The notes below the pieces were generated by a model. That model saw only the letters and a program-made list of their open reading frames with translations, was not told the origin of the DNA and did no database searches. A stretch of DNA of 64,000 nt. It comes from Sphingomonas_L flavalba_A (lineage in GTDB: Bacteria > Pseudomonadota > Alphaproteobacteria > Sphingomonadales > Sphingomonadaceae). The translations under genes and the position numbers were made by a program. Where the stretch lies: assembly GCF_047553045.1 (NCBI RefSeq), contig NZ_CP180208.1, positions 2,232,001 to 2,296,000 of the forward strand. Direction: 5' to 3'. This document shows positions 1 to 8,950 of this stretch, one piece after another (the first letter of the stretch is position 1; each line of letters opens with the position of its first letter).

Positions 1-2
1 AC

Positions 3-809
3 TATGTCGCCCTGTTCGACGAGGGCAGGGGCACGATCGACATGCAGGGCTGGGTCACGCTGACCAACAACACCGGCACCACCTTCGCCCGCGCGGATAC
101 GCTGCTGGTCGCCGGCAACGTCAACAGCGGCAACACCCGCCGCATGGTTCGCCCGATGCCGGTCGACAGCCTGGAGGAGGCCGGCACCGAAAGCGGCACG
201 CGTGAGCGGCTGGGTGATTACTACCTCTACCCGCTGAAAGAACGCACGACGATCGCCAACGCCCAGCAGAAGCAGGTCAGCTTCCTCGACGTGAAGGGTG
301 CGCCGGCGCGCAAGGCCTATGAGTTCGTCAACGGCTGGCTGGGCAGCAACGACCAGCCGCGCAGCGCGGTGACCGCGTACAAATTCTCCACCTCCGCGCA
401 GGGCGGGCTTGGCGATCAGTTGCCGGCGGGTACGGTGCGGGTCTACCTGCGCGACGCGCGCGGCAATCCGCAGTTCATCGGCGAAAACCGCATCGACCAT
501 ACGCCGATGGGGTCAAGCATGGCGGTACGCACCGGCGAGGCGTTCGACGTCAAGGTCAAGACGGTGGTCGAGGAGCGGACCCGCCTGTCCAGCCGCCGCT
601 GGCGTACCCGGATGCGCTATACGCTGACCAACGCCCGGCCGGACGCGGTGACCGTCGATCTGGCGCAAACCGGCCTGTGGGGCGACGCGCGGATCGAGGC
701 GCAGAGCCTGCCCGGCGACCGGGTGTCGGCCGACCGCGTCGAATGGAAAGTGCCGGTGCCCGCCAACGGATCGGCCGAACTGACCGCGACCTTCGACACG
801 CGCTACTGA
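3..809 (+). CDS. DUF4139 domain protein, 5' part outside the window
   Basis: The reading frame is open from the left edge (frame starting at base 3) to a TGA at 807-809, so the N-terminus, including any signal peptide, lies outside the window. The visible 268 residues begin with YVALFDEGRGTID and contain the GWVTLTNNTGTTF and LLVAGNVN stretches typical of the DUF4139 beta-rich domain. The C-terminal third (WRTRMRYTLTNARPDAVTVD) is the usual conserved end of the family. Function is unknown; members are thought to be exported. The next gene starts 2 bases downstream and belongs to the same broad family, so the two are probably co-transcribed and may interact. Confidence 0.8.
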   Translation, partial: YVALFDEGRGTIDMQGWVTLTNNTGTTFARADTLLVAGNVNSGNTRRMVRPMPVDSLEEAGTESGTRERLGDYYLYPLKERTTIANAQQKQVSFLDVKGAPARKAYEFVNGWLGSNDQPRSAVTAYKFSTSAQGGLGDQLPAGTVRVYLRDARGNPQFIGENRIDHTPMGSSMAVRTGEAFDVKVKTVVEERTRLSSRRWRTRMRYTLTNARPDAVTVDLAQTGLWGDARIEAQSLPGDRVSADRVEWKVPVPANGSAELTATFDTRY

Positions 810-811
810 CG

Positions 812-2356
812 ATGCGGGCAACCGCCCTGCTGCTGGCGCTGCTGTCCGGCGCCGCCCCGGCCACCGCCGGGACGGTGGTATCGGACGTGGTGTCGGACGT
901 GTCCGTCACCATCTACCGCGATCCCGGCCGGCGAGAGGGCGCGATGAACCATGCCTGGCCCGGTGGCTATGCGCTGATCAGCGAGACGCGGACGCTCCGC
1001 ATTCCAGCGGGGGAATCGGTGATCCGTTTCGTCGGCGTCGCCGACGGCATGCTGCCGGAAACCGCGATCGTTTCCGGCCTGCCATCCGGCGTGCGGGAAA
1101 AGAACCGCGACGCGCGGCTGATCTCCCCGGCCGGGCTGGTCGACGCCTATCTGAAGCGCCGCGTCACCCTGCAACGGACCAATCGCCAGACCGGCCAGGT
1201 GCGCGAACAGGACGCGATCATCCAGGCCGGGCCGAACGGCGGCGTGCTGGTACAGACCGACGAGGGGGTCGAGGCGCTCGGCTGCTCCGGCCTGCCCGAA
1301 CGCATGCTGTATGACGGCGTGCCCGACGATCTGTCGGCGCGCCCGACCCTGTCGGTGCTGACCACCAACGACCGCGCGGTCGAAGTCACCGTCCAGCTCA
1401 GCTATCTGGCGCAAGGGTTCGACTGGTCCGCAAGCTATGTCGCCGACATGGCGGACGGCGGCGCGACCCTTGGCCTGTTCGCCTGGCTGACCGTCGCCAA
1501 CGGCGGCGGCCAGGGCTTCGCCGACGCCAGCCTGCAGGTCGTCGCCGGCCAGCCCAACCGCGATCGCGCCAGGCGCGGTCCGCCCACCGGCCCGCCCCCG
1601 GCGCTTCACCTGCAATGCTGGCCGATGGACATCACCAGCACCTATCCGCGCTGGTCGCTGACCCCGCCGCCGCCCGCGCCGCCACCGCCACCGCCCGCGC
1701 CGATGATGGCGATGGCGGAGGAAAGCATCGTCGTGACCGCACAGCGCCGCACGGCGCTGATGGCCGCACCGGTCGCGATCAGCGCGGAGCAGGAGGAACT
1801 GGGCGATCTGAAGCTCTACCGCGTCCCGATCAGGGTGACAGTGGCCGCAAAAGGCCAGAAGCAGGTCGCGATGCTGAACCAGCCGTCAGCGAAGTTCGCC
1901 CGCCGCTATGTCGCCAGCGTGTCCGACGGTGACGAAGCGCCGCGGCCGATGGCGCTGGTGCTGCGGGCGAAGAATGACAAGGCCAGCGGCCTTGGCCTGC
2001 CGCTGCCCGCCGGCGGCGTCGCGGTGTTCGAACCGGTTGCCGGCCGCAATCTGCTGGCCGGGGAGGACCAGCTCGCCGACCGGGCGATCGGCGAAGAGGT
2101 GGAGATCGGTCTCGGCGACAGCCCGGACGTGCAATGGACGCTGAAGCGCATCGGCGAGGACAAGCGCCGGCAGGACTGGCGGATCTCGGTAACCAACGCC
2201 CGGCCGGTCGCGGTCGACGCCGAATTCGTCGTCCCTTACGAACTGGCCGACCGCCCCGCCGGGGTCGAACGCGGCAAGGGCGGCTGGCTGTTGAAGGCGC
2301 GGGTGGCCGCCAACGGCACCGCCACTCTCACCTATCGCGTCAAACTCGACCGCTGA
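812..2356 (+). CDS. Second DUF4139-type exported protein with proline-rich linker
   Basis: The 514-aa product starts at ATG 812, 2 bases after the preceding stop. Its N-terminus MRATALLLALLSGAAPATA is a clear Sec signal peptide, which rules out the longer in-frame start at 677. The fold resembles DUF4139: SVTIYRDP near the N-terminus, a FDWSASYVADM region near residue 205 and a WRISVTNARPVAVDAEF tail shared with the upstream neighbour. The middle, around residues 280-300, is a proline/alanine linker (PPPPAPPPPPPAPMM). It is followed by EESIVVTAQRR, which looks like the N-terminal segment of sphingomonad TonB-dependent receptors. Function is unknown; an envelope role is likely. A hairpin terminator follows immediately. 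Confidence 0.75.
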   Translation: MRATALLLALLSGAAPATAGTVVSDVVSDVSVTIYRDPGRREGAMNHAWPGGYALISETRTLRIPAGESVIRFVGVADGMLPETAIVSGLPSGVREKNRDARLISPAGLVDAYLKRRVTLQRTNRQTGQVREQDAIIQAGPNGGVLVQTDEGVEALGCSGLPERMLYDGVPDDLSARPTLSVLTTNDRAVEVTVQLSYLAQGFDWSASYVADMADGGATLGLFAWLTVANGGGQGFADASLQVVAGQPNRDRARRGPPTGPPPALHLQCWPMDITSTYPRWSLTPPPPAPPPPPPAPMMAMAEESIVVTAQRRTALMAAPVAISAEQEELGDLKLYRVPIRVTVAAKGQKQVAMLNQPSAKFARRYVASVSDGDEAPRPMALVLRAKNDKASGLGLPLPAGGVAVFEPVAGRNLLAGEDQLADRAIGEEVEIGLGDSPDVQWTLKRIGEDKRRQDWRISVTNARPVAVDAEFVVPYELADRPAGVERGKGGWLLKARVAANGTATLTYRVKLDR

Positions 2357-2390
2357 GCCACCCGCCCCCCGGTTAGGGAAGGCGGGTGGC
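2357..2390. terminator. Bidirectional hairpin terminator
   Basis: A perfect 10-bp stem, GCCACCCGCC (2357-2366) with GGCGGGTGGC (2381-2390), surrounds a 14-base loop. It begins at the base after the TGA of the DUF4139 gene and lies 10 bases from the stop of the convergent permease gene. It probably terminates both transcripts. No T-tract is visible. Confidence 0.7.
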
Positions 2391-2399
2391 TTCGCGCAA

Positions 2400-3818
2400 T
2401 CAGGCGGCGTCCTGCCTCTTCTTCATCAGGCTGCGGCTGCGGCTGTAGATGAAGTAGACCGCCAGGCCGATCAGGTTCCACATCAGGAACCGGGTCAGCG
2501 TGTGGGTCGGCAGGCTGGCCAGCAGGTAAAGGCAGCCGACGATCGCGCCGGTGCCGACCAGATAGGGCGCCGGGCAGCGGAACACCCGCTCCAGATCCGG
2601 CGCGCGCTTGCGCAGGATCATCAGGCAGGCGCCGACCGCGATGAACGCGATCAGCGTGCCGGCATTGGCCAACTCGGCGATTTCGTCGAGGCGGAAGAAG
2701 CCGGCGACACCGGCGACGAACACGCCGGTCAGGCCGGTGATCAGCATCGGCGACCCGGTGCGCGGCGAGACCTTCGCCAGGCTGTAGGGCAGCAGGCCGT
2801 CACGGGCCATGACGAAGAACACGCGGCTCTGCCCGTACATCATCACCAGAATGACCGACGGCAGCGCGACGAGCGCCGCGCCGGCGACGATGTAGGACGC
2901 GCCGGGGTGGCCCAGCGTGCGCAGCACCAGCGCCAGCGGCTCCGGCGACTTGCCGAGCGTGGTGTAGGGCAGCGCGCCGATCGCGGCGAGCGCGACCGCC
3001 ATGTAGATCAGCGTACACACCGCCATCGAGCCGATGATGCCGATCTTCAGGTCGCGGCCGGGATTGCGGGTTTCCTCCGCCGACGTCGCCACCGCGTCAA
3101 AGCCGTAGAAGGCGAAGAACACGATTGCTGCCGCCGCCATCACCCCGCGCGTCTCGCCACCCTCGACATGGCTGACGAAGCCATACGGCATGAACGGCTT
3201 GAGGTTTGCTATGTCGAACGCTGGCAATGCCATGACAACAAAGGCGACAAGCGCGGTCAGCTTGATGATGACCAGCACGATGTTGAGCGTCGCGCTTTCC
3301 CGCGTCCCGGCCATTAGCAGCCCAGCGACGGTCAGCGACACCAGCACCGCCGGCAGGTTGACCAGCCCGCCGGCGTGCGGGCCGGACAGCAACGCTTCGG
3401 GTAACGACACCCCGGCCGATTGCAGCCAGCCGACCAGATAGCCGGACCAGCCGACCGCCACCGTTGAACAGGCGAGCGAATATTCGAGGATCAAACTCCA
3501 CCCGACGACCCAGGCGACGGCCTCGCCGATCACCGAATAGGTGTAGGTATAGGCGCTGCCCGATGTCGGGATCAGCGTCGCCATCTCCGCATAGGCCAGC
3601 GCCGCGCAGGCGCAGACCGCCCCGGCGATCGCAAAGGCGAGGATCACCGCCGGCCCGGCACGTTCCGCGCCGACCCCGGTCAAGGTGTAGATGCCGGTGC
3701 CGACGATCGCACCGACCCCAAGGGCGATGAGATGGTACCAGCTGAGTGTGGGTCGAAGCCGGTGGGCAGCGTCGGCCGCCTGGCTTTCGATCGGCTTTAT
3801 TGGCCCTAGGATGGTCAT
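2400..3818 (-). CDS. APC-family amino acid permease (cationic amino acid transporter type)
   Basis: The 472-aa integral membrane protein carries the family signature near residues 32-47 (ALGVGAIVGTGIYTLT), the unwound first-helix glycine motif that binds substrate. About 12-14 hydrophobic segments follow, and the length fits the YhdG/CAT branch of the APC superfamily. It is the last gene of a minus-strand group: DHDPS-like deaminase, 4-hydroxyproline epimerase, GntR regulator, permease. From this context the likely cargo is hydroxyproline, proline or a related amino acid; specificity cannot be read from sequence. It starts 50 bases after the GntR stop, with GAGGGGAG just upstream of the ATG. 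Confidence 0.88.
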   Translation of the reverse strand: MTILGPIKPIESQAADAAHRLRPTLSWYHLIALGVGAIVGTGIYTLTGVGAERAGPAVILAFAIAGAVCACAALAYAEMATLIPTSGSAYTYTYSVIGEAVAWVVGWSLILEYSLACSTVAVGWSGYLVGWLQSAGVSLPEALLSGPHAGGLVNLPAVLVSLTVAGLLMAGTRESATLNIVLVIIKLTALVAFVVMALPAFDIANLKPFMPYGFVSHVEGGETRGVMAAAAIVFFAFYGFDAVATSAEETRNPGRDLKIGIIGSMAVCTLIYMAVALAAIGALPYTTLGKSPEPLALVLRTLGHPGASYIVAGAALVALPSVILVMMYGQSRVFFVMARDGLLPYSLAKVSPRTGSPMLITGLTGVFVAGVAGFFRLDEIAELANAGTLIAFIAVGACLMILRKRAPDLERVFRCPAPYLVGTGAIVGCLYLLASLPTHTLTRFLMWNLIGLAVYFIYSRSRSLMKKRQDAA

Positions 3819-3868
3819 GCGTCTCCCCTCAAATGTCCCTTATTGCCCTTTGGCGGTACAAGGCAGCC

Positions 3869-4528
3869 TCAGCGCTGCGCATCTTCTCCGGCCAGTTGCT
3901 GGCGCAGGTCGTCCAGTGTCTTGCTGATATGGGCGTGGGTCAGCCGCGCGATGGTATCGCCATCGCGGGCCAGCCAGGTGTCGAGCATTTCGCGATGCTC
4001 CTCGTTGGCGCGTTCGTCCCGGCCCAGCGGCTCCAGGTGTTTGCGCGCATAGCGTTCCGACAGGACATGCAGCCGTTCGAGGAAATGATTGGTCACCGGC
4101 TGGCCGCTCGGCCAGATCAGCGCCATGTGGAAGGCGCGGTTGAACGCGCCGATGCCGCCGCCCTGTTCGTCCGTCACCTGATAGACCGTTGCCAGTGTGT
4201 CGGCAGCGAAGCGGCGTTCCTCTTCACTGGCGCGGCGGGCGGCCAATGCCATCACGTCCGGTTCCAGCTTCAACCGCAACGCGTAGACTTCTTCCGCTTC
4301 GTCGGCGGACAGGGGGCGGACGAAGAAGCCGCGATTGGCCTGGGAATGGACCAGCCCTTCCTGCTCCAGCCGGGCCAGCGCCTCGCGCAGCGGGATTTTG
4401 CTGATGCCCAGTTCCGCGGCAAGCGCATCCTGCCGGATCGGCTTGTCCGGGGGAACGGCGCCGGACAGTATCCGGCTGCGAACGAGATCAAACAACTGAT
4501 CGGAAAGGTTGCGGACGACGAGGCTCAT
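3869..4528 (-). CDS. GntR-family transcriptional regulator (FCD type)
   Basis: The 219-aa protein has an N-terminal winged helix-turn-helix (about residues 8-72, ALAAELGISKIPLREALARL). A helical FCD ligand-binding domain follows, with the usual metal/ligand residues (FNRAFHMAL near 130, THAHISKTLDDL near the end). It lies between the 4-hydroxyproline epimerase (7-base gap) and the permease, so it is very likely the local regulator responding to hydroxyproline or a pathway intermediate. Its probable operators are the two GTATAC-centred palindromes at 6491 and 10738; FCD-type GntR proteins commonly bind GTATAC-like sites. Co-transcription with its targets suggests autoregulation. Confidence 0.88.
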   Translation of the reverse strand: MSLVVRNLSDQLFDLVRSRILSGAVPPDKPIRQDALAAELGISKIPLREALARLEQEGLVHSQANRGFFVRPLSADEAEEVYALRLKLEPDVMALAARRASEEERRFAADTLATVYQVTDEQGGGIGAFNRAFHMALIWPSGQPVTNHFLERLHVLSERYARKHLEPLGRDERANEEHREMLDTWLARDGDTIARLTHAHISKTLDDLRQQLAGEDAQR

Positions 4529-4535
4529 CTACGCC

Positions 4536-5534
4536 TCATACCACTGAAAACCCCGCCCAGAAGGGGTCTGTGCGATCAATCCATATCGTATTGATCCCGG
4601 TCGCGATCGCCGAGCCTTCGATCGACGGGATGATCCCCGGTTTTCCAGCGATATCCGCCGCCGCTTCGACCCGGCCGATGAAGCGGCTGCCGATATAGCT
4701 TTCGTGAACGAACCGGTCGCCGACCTTCAGCTTGCCGCGCGCGACGAGATGCGCCATCCGCGCCGACGTTCCGGTGCCACACGGGCTGCGGTCGATCGCC
4801 TTTTCGCCGTAGAACACCGCGTTGCGGCCGTCGGCGCCGTCACTCTTCGGCGCGTCCGCCCACAACACATGGCTGACGCCGCGAATGGTACTCTCCAGCG
4901 GGTGAACCGGCTCGCAGCGTTCGCGGAGCATCGCGCGGATCGTCCGGCTCAGGTCGATGATCCGCGCCGCGCCGAGCGCATCCAGCCCGGTATACGGCCC
5001 CTGCGGCTCGACGATTGCGTAGAAATTACCGCCGTAGGCGATATCGACGGTCAACGGGCCGAAGTCCGGCACGTCGATCTCGATACCTTCAAGCGCCAGA
5101 TAGGCGGGGACGTTGCGGATACGGACGGCGACCACCCGGTCACCTTCAACCCGGTAATCGGCATCGATGACGCCTGCCGGCACCTCGACCCGAACACGGC
5201 CCGGCTCGCGCGGGGTGATCAGCCCGTTTTCGAGCGCGAAGGTCAAAATGCCGATCGTGCCGTGCCCGCACATCGGCAGGCAGCCGCTGGTTTCGATGAA
5301 CAGGATGCCGGCATCGCTGTCGTCGCGGGTCGGCGGGTATAGGAAGCCCCCCGACATCATGTCATGGCCGCGCGGCTCGAAGCACAGGCCGGTCCGAATC
5401 CAGTCGAACCGGGCCAGGAAATCCTGCCGGCGTTCCGCCATCGACTGGCCGCGCAGCAACGGCGCACCACCAGCGACAAGGCGAACCGGGTTGCCGGCCG
5501 TATGCCCGTCGACGCAGAAGAAGCTGTGCCGCAT
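4536..5534 (-). CDS. 4-hydroxyproline 2-epimerase (proline racemase family)
   Basis: The 332-aa cytoplasmic enzyme interconverts trans-4-hydroxy-L-proline and cis-4-hydroxy-D-proline, the first step of bacterial hydroxyproline catabolism. Both catalytic cysteines are present: C89 in LPMCGHGTIG and C252 in DRSPCGTGTSARM. That separates it from trans-3-hydroxyproline dehydratases, which carry Thr at the second position. Start ATG 5534 gives MRHSFFCVDGHTAGNPVRLV, the normal family N-terminus, and lies 5 bases after the stop of the DHDPS-like deaminase, so translation is likely coupled. Proline racemase activity is the alternative, but the deaminase neighbour favours hydroxyproline. Confidence 0.88.
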   Translation of the reverse strand: MRHSFFCVDGHTAGNPVRLVAGGAPLLRGQSMAERRQDFLARFDWIRTGLCFEPRGHDMMSGGFLYPPTRDDSDAGILFIETSGCLPMCGHGTIGILTFALENGLITPREPGRVRVEVPAGVIDADYRVEGDRVVAVRIRNVPAYLALEGIEIDVPDFGPLTVDIAYGGNFYAIVEPQGPYTGLDALGAARIIDLSRTIRAMLRERCEPVHPLESTIRGVSHVLWADAPKSDGADGRNAVFYGEKAIDRSPCGTGTSARMAHLVARGKLKVGDRFVHESYIGSRFIGRVEAAADIAGKPGIIPSIEGSAIATGINTIWIDRTDPFWAGFSVV

Positions 5535-5539
5535 CCCGG

Positions 5540-6463
5540 TCAGGCGGCGAGCGGAAACGGCGCGCCGGGCCGGGTCTCGGCACAGCGTTCGACCCAGGCG
5601 ATCACCTGTTCTCGCCGCGCACCGGACAACGGCATGCGCGGCATGCGGACCCGTTCGTTGCCGCGCCCCATCACCTGCTCCGCCAGCTTGATGCACTGGA
5701 CGAGGTCGGGCACCGAATCGAGGTGAAGCAGCGGCATGAACCAGCGGTAGATCGCGCGTGCTTCCTCAACCCGCCCTTCATAGACCGCCGAGACGAAGCG
5801 GACGGATTCGGCCGGAAAGGCGCTGGTCAGGCCCGACACCCAGCCGCTGGCGCCAAGCAGCAGGCCTTCGAGCGCGACATCATCTAGCCCGGCCATCATC
5901 GTGAAGCGATCACCGTAACGGTTGGCGATATCAGTGAACCGGCGAGTGTCGGGTTCCGATTCCTTCAGCGCAATGATGTTCGCCACGTCACGCAGGCCGT
6001 CGAGCAGCTCGAAGCTCATGCTGACACGGTAGGCGGCAGGGTTGTTGTAGAGCATGATCGGCAGCGCGGTGGCGGCCGCGACCGCGCGCAAATGCGCCTG
6101 AAGCTCTTCGACCGTCGGCACATAGACCATCGCCGGCAGCACCATCAGCGCCGAAACGCCGATTGCTTCGGCATCGCGGGCATATTGCACGGCGCGCGCC
6201 GTGGTCAGTTCCGACACGCCGGCGACGAGCGGCACGCGCCCCCCTACAGCCTCGACCGACGCGCGCAGCACCGCGCGCTTTTCTTCCGGTTCCAGCGAGT
6301 TGTTTTCGCCGCAGGTCCCGAGCAGGACAAGACCGTCGACGCCATCGTCGACAAGGGCGGCCTGAACCTGCTGAGTCGCGTCGAGATCGACCGAGAGATC
6401 TTCGGCAAACTGGGTGGTGGCGGCGGGATACACTCCCCGCCACAGAACCGGCGACGCGTTCAT
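5540..6463 (-). CDS. DHDPS/NAL-family enzyme, probable 1-pyrroline-4-hydroxy-2-carboxylate deaminase
   Basis: The 307-aa TIM-barrel protein of the dihydrodipicolinate synthase family has Schiff-base lysine K167 (IIALKESEPD) and catalytic tyrosine Y139 (PIMLYNNPAAY). The GTCGENNSL loop replaces the usual GTTGE. Next to 4-hydroxyproline epimerase, family members convert 1-pyrroline-4-hydroxy-2-carboxylate to 2-oxoglutarate semialdehyde with loss of ammonia. It is first in the operon and starts 28 bases from the palindromic operator at 6491-6508. The D-hydroxyproline dehydrogenase and 2-oxoglutarate-semialdehyde dehydrogenase needed for a full pathway are not in the window. Another aldolase specificity remains possible. 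Confidence 0.82.
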   Translation of the reverse strand: MNASPVLWRGVYPAATTQFAEDLSVDLDATQQVQAALVDDGVDGLVLLGTCGENNSLEPEEKRAVLRASVEAVGGRVPLVAGVSELTTARAVQYARDAEAIGVSALMVLPAMVYVPTVEELQAHLRAVAAATALPIMLYNNPAAYRVSMSFELLDGLRDVANIIALKESEPDTRRFTDIANRYGDRFTMMAGLDDVALEGLLLGASGWVSGLTSAFPAESVRFVSAVYEGRVEEARAIYRWFMPLLHLDSVPDLVQCIKLAEQVMGRGNERVRMPRMPLSGARREQVIAWVERCAETRPGAPFPLAA

Positions 6464-6490
6464 TTCAACAAAGTCCCTTCATTGAAGAAG

Positions 6491-6508
6491 TGTATCGTAT
6501 ACGGTATA
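6491..6508. promoter_or_regulatory. Palindromic operator, copy 1
   Basis: TGTATCGTATACGGTATA is a near-perfect palindrome centred on GTATAC (ideal half-sites TACCGTA/TACGGTA). It lies in the 151-base divergent gap between the deaminase operon (minus, starts 6463) and the M24 peptidase (plus, starts 6615). The same 18-mer with one change occurs at 10738. It is probably bound by the FCD-type GntR regulator encoded at 3869-4528. Confidence 0.75.
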
Positions 6509-6614
6509 TGATCGATATTCGCAACCCTGATCTCCGGTGTCCTACGCGCCGGAAAACCCGTATGACAATCGCAACCTGCATCGTCCCGCACCATAATTTG
6601 CAAGGCATAGAGCA

Positions 6615-7817
6615 ATGACCAACGGCATCGGCGGATCGACCCCCGCCGCGGAACTGGCCGCCATCCGGCCATGGGCCAGCCCTGCCCCGGCGATTACCCT
6701 CGATGAGCGCGGCGCGCGGATCGAAAAGGCGCGTCGTCTGATAGCGGACACTGGCGCCGACGCGCTGCTGGTCGGGGCGGGGGCAAGCCTGCGCTATTTC
6801 GCCGGAGTGCCGTGGGGCGCAAGCGAACGGCTTGTCGCGATGCTACTGCCGTATAGTGGCCGGCCGATCATCATCGCCCCGGCTTTCGAACTGGGCACTT
6901 TGCAAGCCGATCTGGCGATAGAGGCGGACGTCCGGCTGTGGGAAGAGGATGAGAATCCCGCCACGCTGGTCGCGGCGGCGCTGCGCGAACTGGGCGTCAA
7001 TACTCTGGCGATCGATCCGGCGATGGCCTTCCTGTTTGTCGACCGGATTGCCCGCGCCGCGCCTTCGCTGAACGTCGTCGCCGGGTCGGCGGTTATCGAC
7101 GGCTGCCGCATGATCAAATCACCAGCGGAACTGGCGCTGATGCAGCAGGCCAAGGCGATGACGCTCGAAGTGCATCGCCGCGCTGCCCGCGCGCTGGCGC
7201 CGGGGATCACCGCGTCGGAGGTCCGTTACTTTATCGACCAGGCCCACCGGGCGATCGGGGCGCCGGACGGCAACGGCTTCTGCATCGTCCAGTTCGGCCG
7301 CTCGACCGCCTTTCCCCATGGGCTGCCCGGCGAATGCGTGCTGGCGGAAGGCGATATCGTGCTGATCGATACCGGCTGTGTCATCGGCGGCTATCATTCC
7401 GACATCACCCGAACCTATGTGTTCGGCGAGGCGACAGAAGAGCAGAAGCGGATCTGGGCGCTGGAGCAGGAAGCGCAGCAGGCGGCATTCAACGCGGTGC
7501 GGCCCGGCGTAGCATGCGAGGCGGTCGACGCGGCGGCGCGGGCGGTGCTGGAGAAAGCGGGCCTGGGGCCGGGCTATCGCCTGCCCGGCCTGCCGCACCG
7601 TACCGGTCACGGCATAGGCCTGTCGATCCACGAGCCGGCCTATCTGGTGCCGGGCGACACGACGCCGCTGGCGCCGGGCATGTGCTTCTCCAACGAGCCG
7701 ATGATCGTCGTGCCGGACCAGTTCGGCGTCCGGCTCGAGGACCATTTCTACGTGACCGAGACCGGGGCGACCTGGTTCACCGAGCCTTCCCCGGCGATCG
7801 ACCGCCCGTTCGGCTGA
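6615..7817 (+). CDS. M24 metallopeptidase, Xaa-Pro dipeptidase/aminopeptidase type
   Basis: The 400-aa protein has a creatinase-like N-terminal domain (about residues 30-165) and a pita-bread catalytic domain. The metal ligands are visible: D in LIDTGCVIGG, D in YHSDITRTY, H in HRTGHGIGLSIHE, E in CFSNEPM and E in VRLEDHFYV. Family members release amino acids from Xaa-Pro (or Xaa-Hyp) bonds. The gene is divergent from the hydroxyproline operon and shares the operator gap at 6491, which suggests that it supplies proline and hydroxyproline from peptides. There is no signal peptide, so it is cytoplasmic. An 18-bp-stem terminator follows. Confidence 0.85.
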   Translation: MTNGIGGSTPAAELAAIRPWASPAPAITLDERGARIEKARRLIADTGADALLVGAGASLRYFAGVPWGASERLVAMLLPYSGRPIIIAPAFELGTLQADLAIEADVRLWEEDENPATLVAAALRELGVNTLAIDPAMAFLFVDRIARAAPSLNVVAGSAVIDGCRMIKSPAELALMQQAKAMTLEVHRRAARALAPGITASEVRYFIDQAHRAIGAPDGNGFCIVQFGRSTAFPHGLPGECVLAEGDIVLIDTGCVIGGYHSDITRTYVFGEATEEQKRIWALEQEAQQAAFNAVRPGVACEAVDAAARAVLEKAGLGPGYRLPGLPHRTGHGIGLSIHEPAYLVPGDTTPLAPGMCFSNEPMIVVPDQFGVRLEDHFYVTETGATWFTEPSPAIDRPFG

Positions 7818-7850
7818 GCTTACCCGCCTTCGGCGGAACCGGCACCGCCC

Positions 7851-7900
7851 CCCCCACCCGGCCTCCCATATGATACTGCCGTTGGGAGGCCGGGTGGGGG
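7851..7900. terminator. Strong bidirectional terminator with 18-bp stem
   Basis: A perfect inverted repeat pairs the bases at 7851-7868 (CCCCCACCCGGCCTCCCA) with 7883-7900, with a 14-base loop. It lies between the convergent M24 peptidase (ends 7817) and Ldh-family gene (stop at 7930). A smaller hairpin (CCGCC/GGCGG) precedes it near 7825. Confidence 0.8.
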
Positions 7901-7929
7901 AGCGGGCCGGTGGCGCCTCTACAACAAAC

Positions 7930-8949
7930 CTAATCCAGCAGCGCCCGGATGTCGTCGTACAGGGCGCGGGGGATGTGGACGCCGCTCGCCAGGCTGCGGA
8001 CCCGGCCTTCGTAGCGGCGCTGTGACGGGAGGCGGGCGCCCTGCCCGGTGATACCGTCGAACACCGCCTCGGCGCGGGCGATGTGATCGGCGGCGGCGGC
8101 GCCGAGGAAGCCGGCCGGATCGATCGCGACGATCAGTTCGCCACCATAGGGAGAGGAGCCGGCGCCGTCGTCGAAGGCGAGGGATTCGGCGCTGGTCATG
8201 TCGCCGATCAGCGGGCCGGCGATCAGTTCGACCATCGTCGACAGCGCCGAGCCCTTGTGGCCGCCGAAGGTCAGCATCGCACCGGCGAGCGCGGTCGCCG
8301 CGTCGGTGGTCGGTTGCCCGTCGCCGTCGACGCCCCAGCCTTCCGGAATCGGCTTGCCGGCACGGCGGTGCAGTTCGATCTCGCCGCGGGCGACGGCGCT
8401 GGTCGCGAAGTCGAAGACATAGGGGAAGGGGCCGGGGCGCGGCCAGCCGAAGGCGATCGGGTTGGTGCCGAACAGCGGTTTGCGGCCACCGGCCGGGGCG
8501 ACCCAGGCGTGGCTGGGGGTGACGGCGAGCGCGACCAGCCCTTCGGCGACGACGGTTTCGATTTCCGGCCAGAGGGCGGCGAAGTGGACGCAGTTGTTGA
8601 GCGCGAGGGCGGCGATGCCGCTGGCTTTCGCCTTGGTTATCAGGTGTGGAACACCCCGCTTGAAAGCGAGCTGGGCGAAAGCTCCACCGGCGTCGACGCG
8701 GACAAGTGCCGGGGCGACGTCGTCGACGACGGGCTGGGCATCGGGAGAAACTTTCCCTGTTTTCAATGTGTTGATGCACACGAGCAGGCGGTAGACGCCG
8801 TGAGCGGCGCATTCGTCCCGCTCGCCGGCGACGATCGTTTCTGTCACCGCCTCGACATGGTCGGGGGCAAGGCCGTGACGGGTCAGCACGGCGCGCGAAA
8901 GCGCCGCCACCTCGTCAAGCGTCAGGGTGACGGTGTCGGTATCGGTCAT
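7930..8949 (-). CDS. Ldh-family oxidoreductase, probable delta1-pyrroline-2-carboxylate reductase
   Basis: The 339-aa NAD(P)H-dependent enzyme belongs to the malate/L-lactate/ureidoglycolate dehydrogenase family. Visible motifs are NNCVHFAALWP (catalytic histidine region), GTNPIAFGWPRPGPFP and FGGHKGSALSTMVEL. In hydroxyproline and proline loci, members reduce cyclic imino acids such as delta1-pyrroline-2-carboxylate to L-proline. ATG 8949 is chosen because it follows GAGGAATGAC and lies 1 base after the DUF885 stop, which points to a two-gene operon. Malate or lactate dehydrogenase activity is an alternative; the neighbourhood favours the imino-acid role. Confidence 0.75.
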   Translation of the reverse strand: MTDTDTVTLTLDEVAALSRAVLTRHGLAPDHVEAVTETIVAGERDECAAHGVYRLLVCINTLKTGKVSPDAQPVVDDVAPALVRVDAGGAFAQLAFKRGVPHLITKAKASGIAALALNNCVHFAALWPEIETVVAEGLVALAVTPSHAWVAPAGGRKPLFGTNPIAFGWPRPGPFPYVFDFATSAVARGEIELHRRAGKPIPEGWGVDGDGQPTTDAATALAGAMLTFGGHKGSALSTMVELIAGPLIGDMTSAESLAFDDGAGSSPYGGELIVAIDPAGFLGAAAADHIARAEAVFDGITGQGARLPSQRRYEGRVRSLASGVHIPRALYDDIRALLD

Positions 8950-8950
8950 G

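Noticed and set aside
4536..5534. Reading the epimerase as trans-3-hydroxyproline dehydratase
   Set aside because: Both catalytic cysteines are present; the dehydratases carry Thr at the second site.
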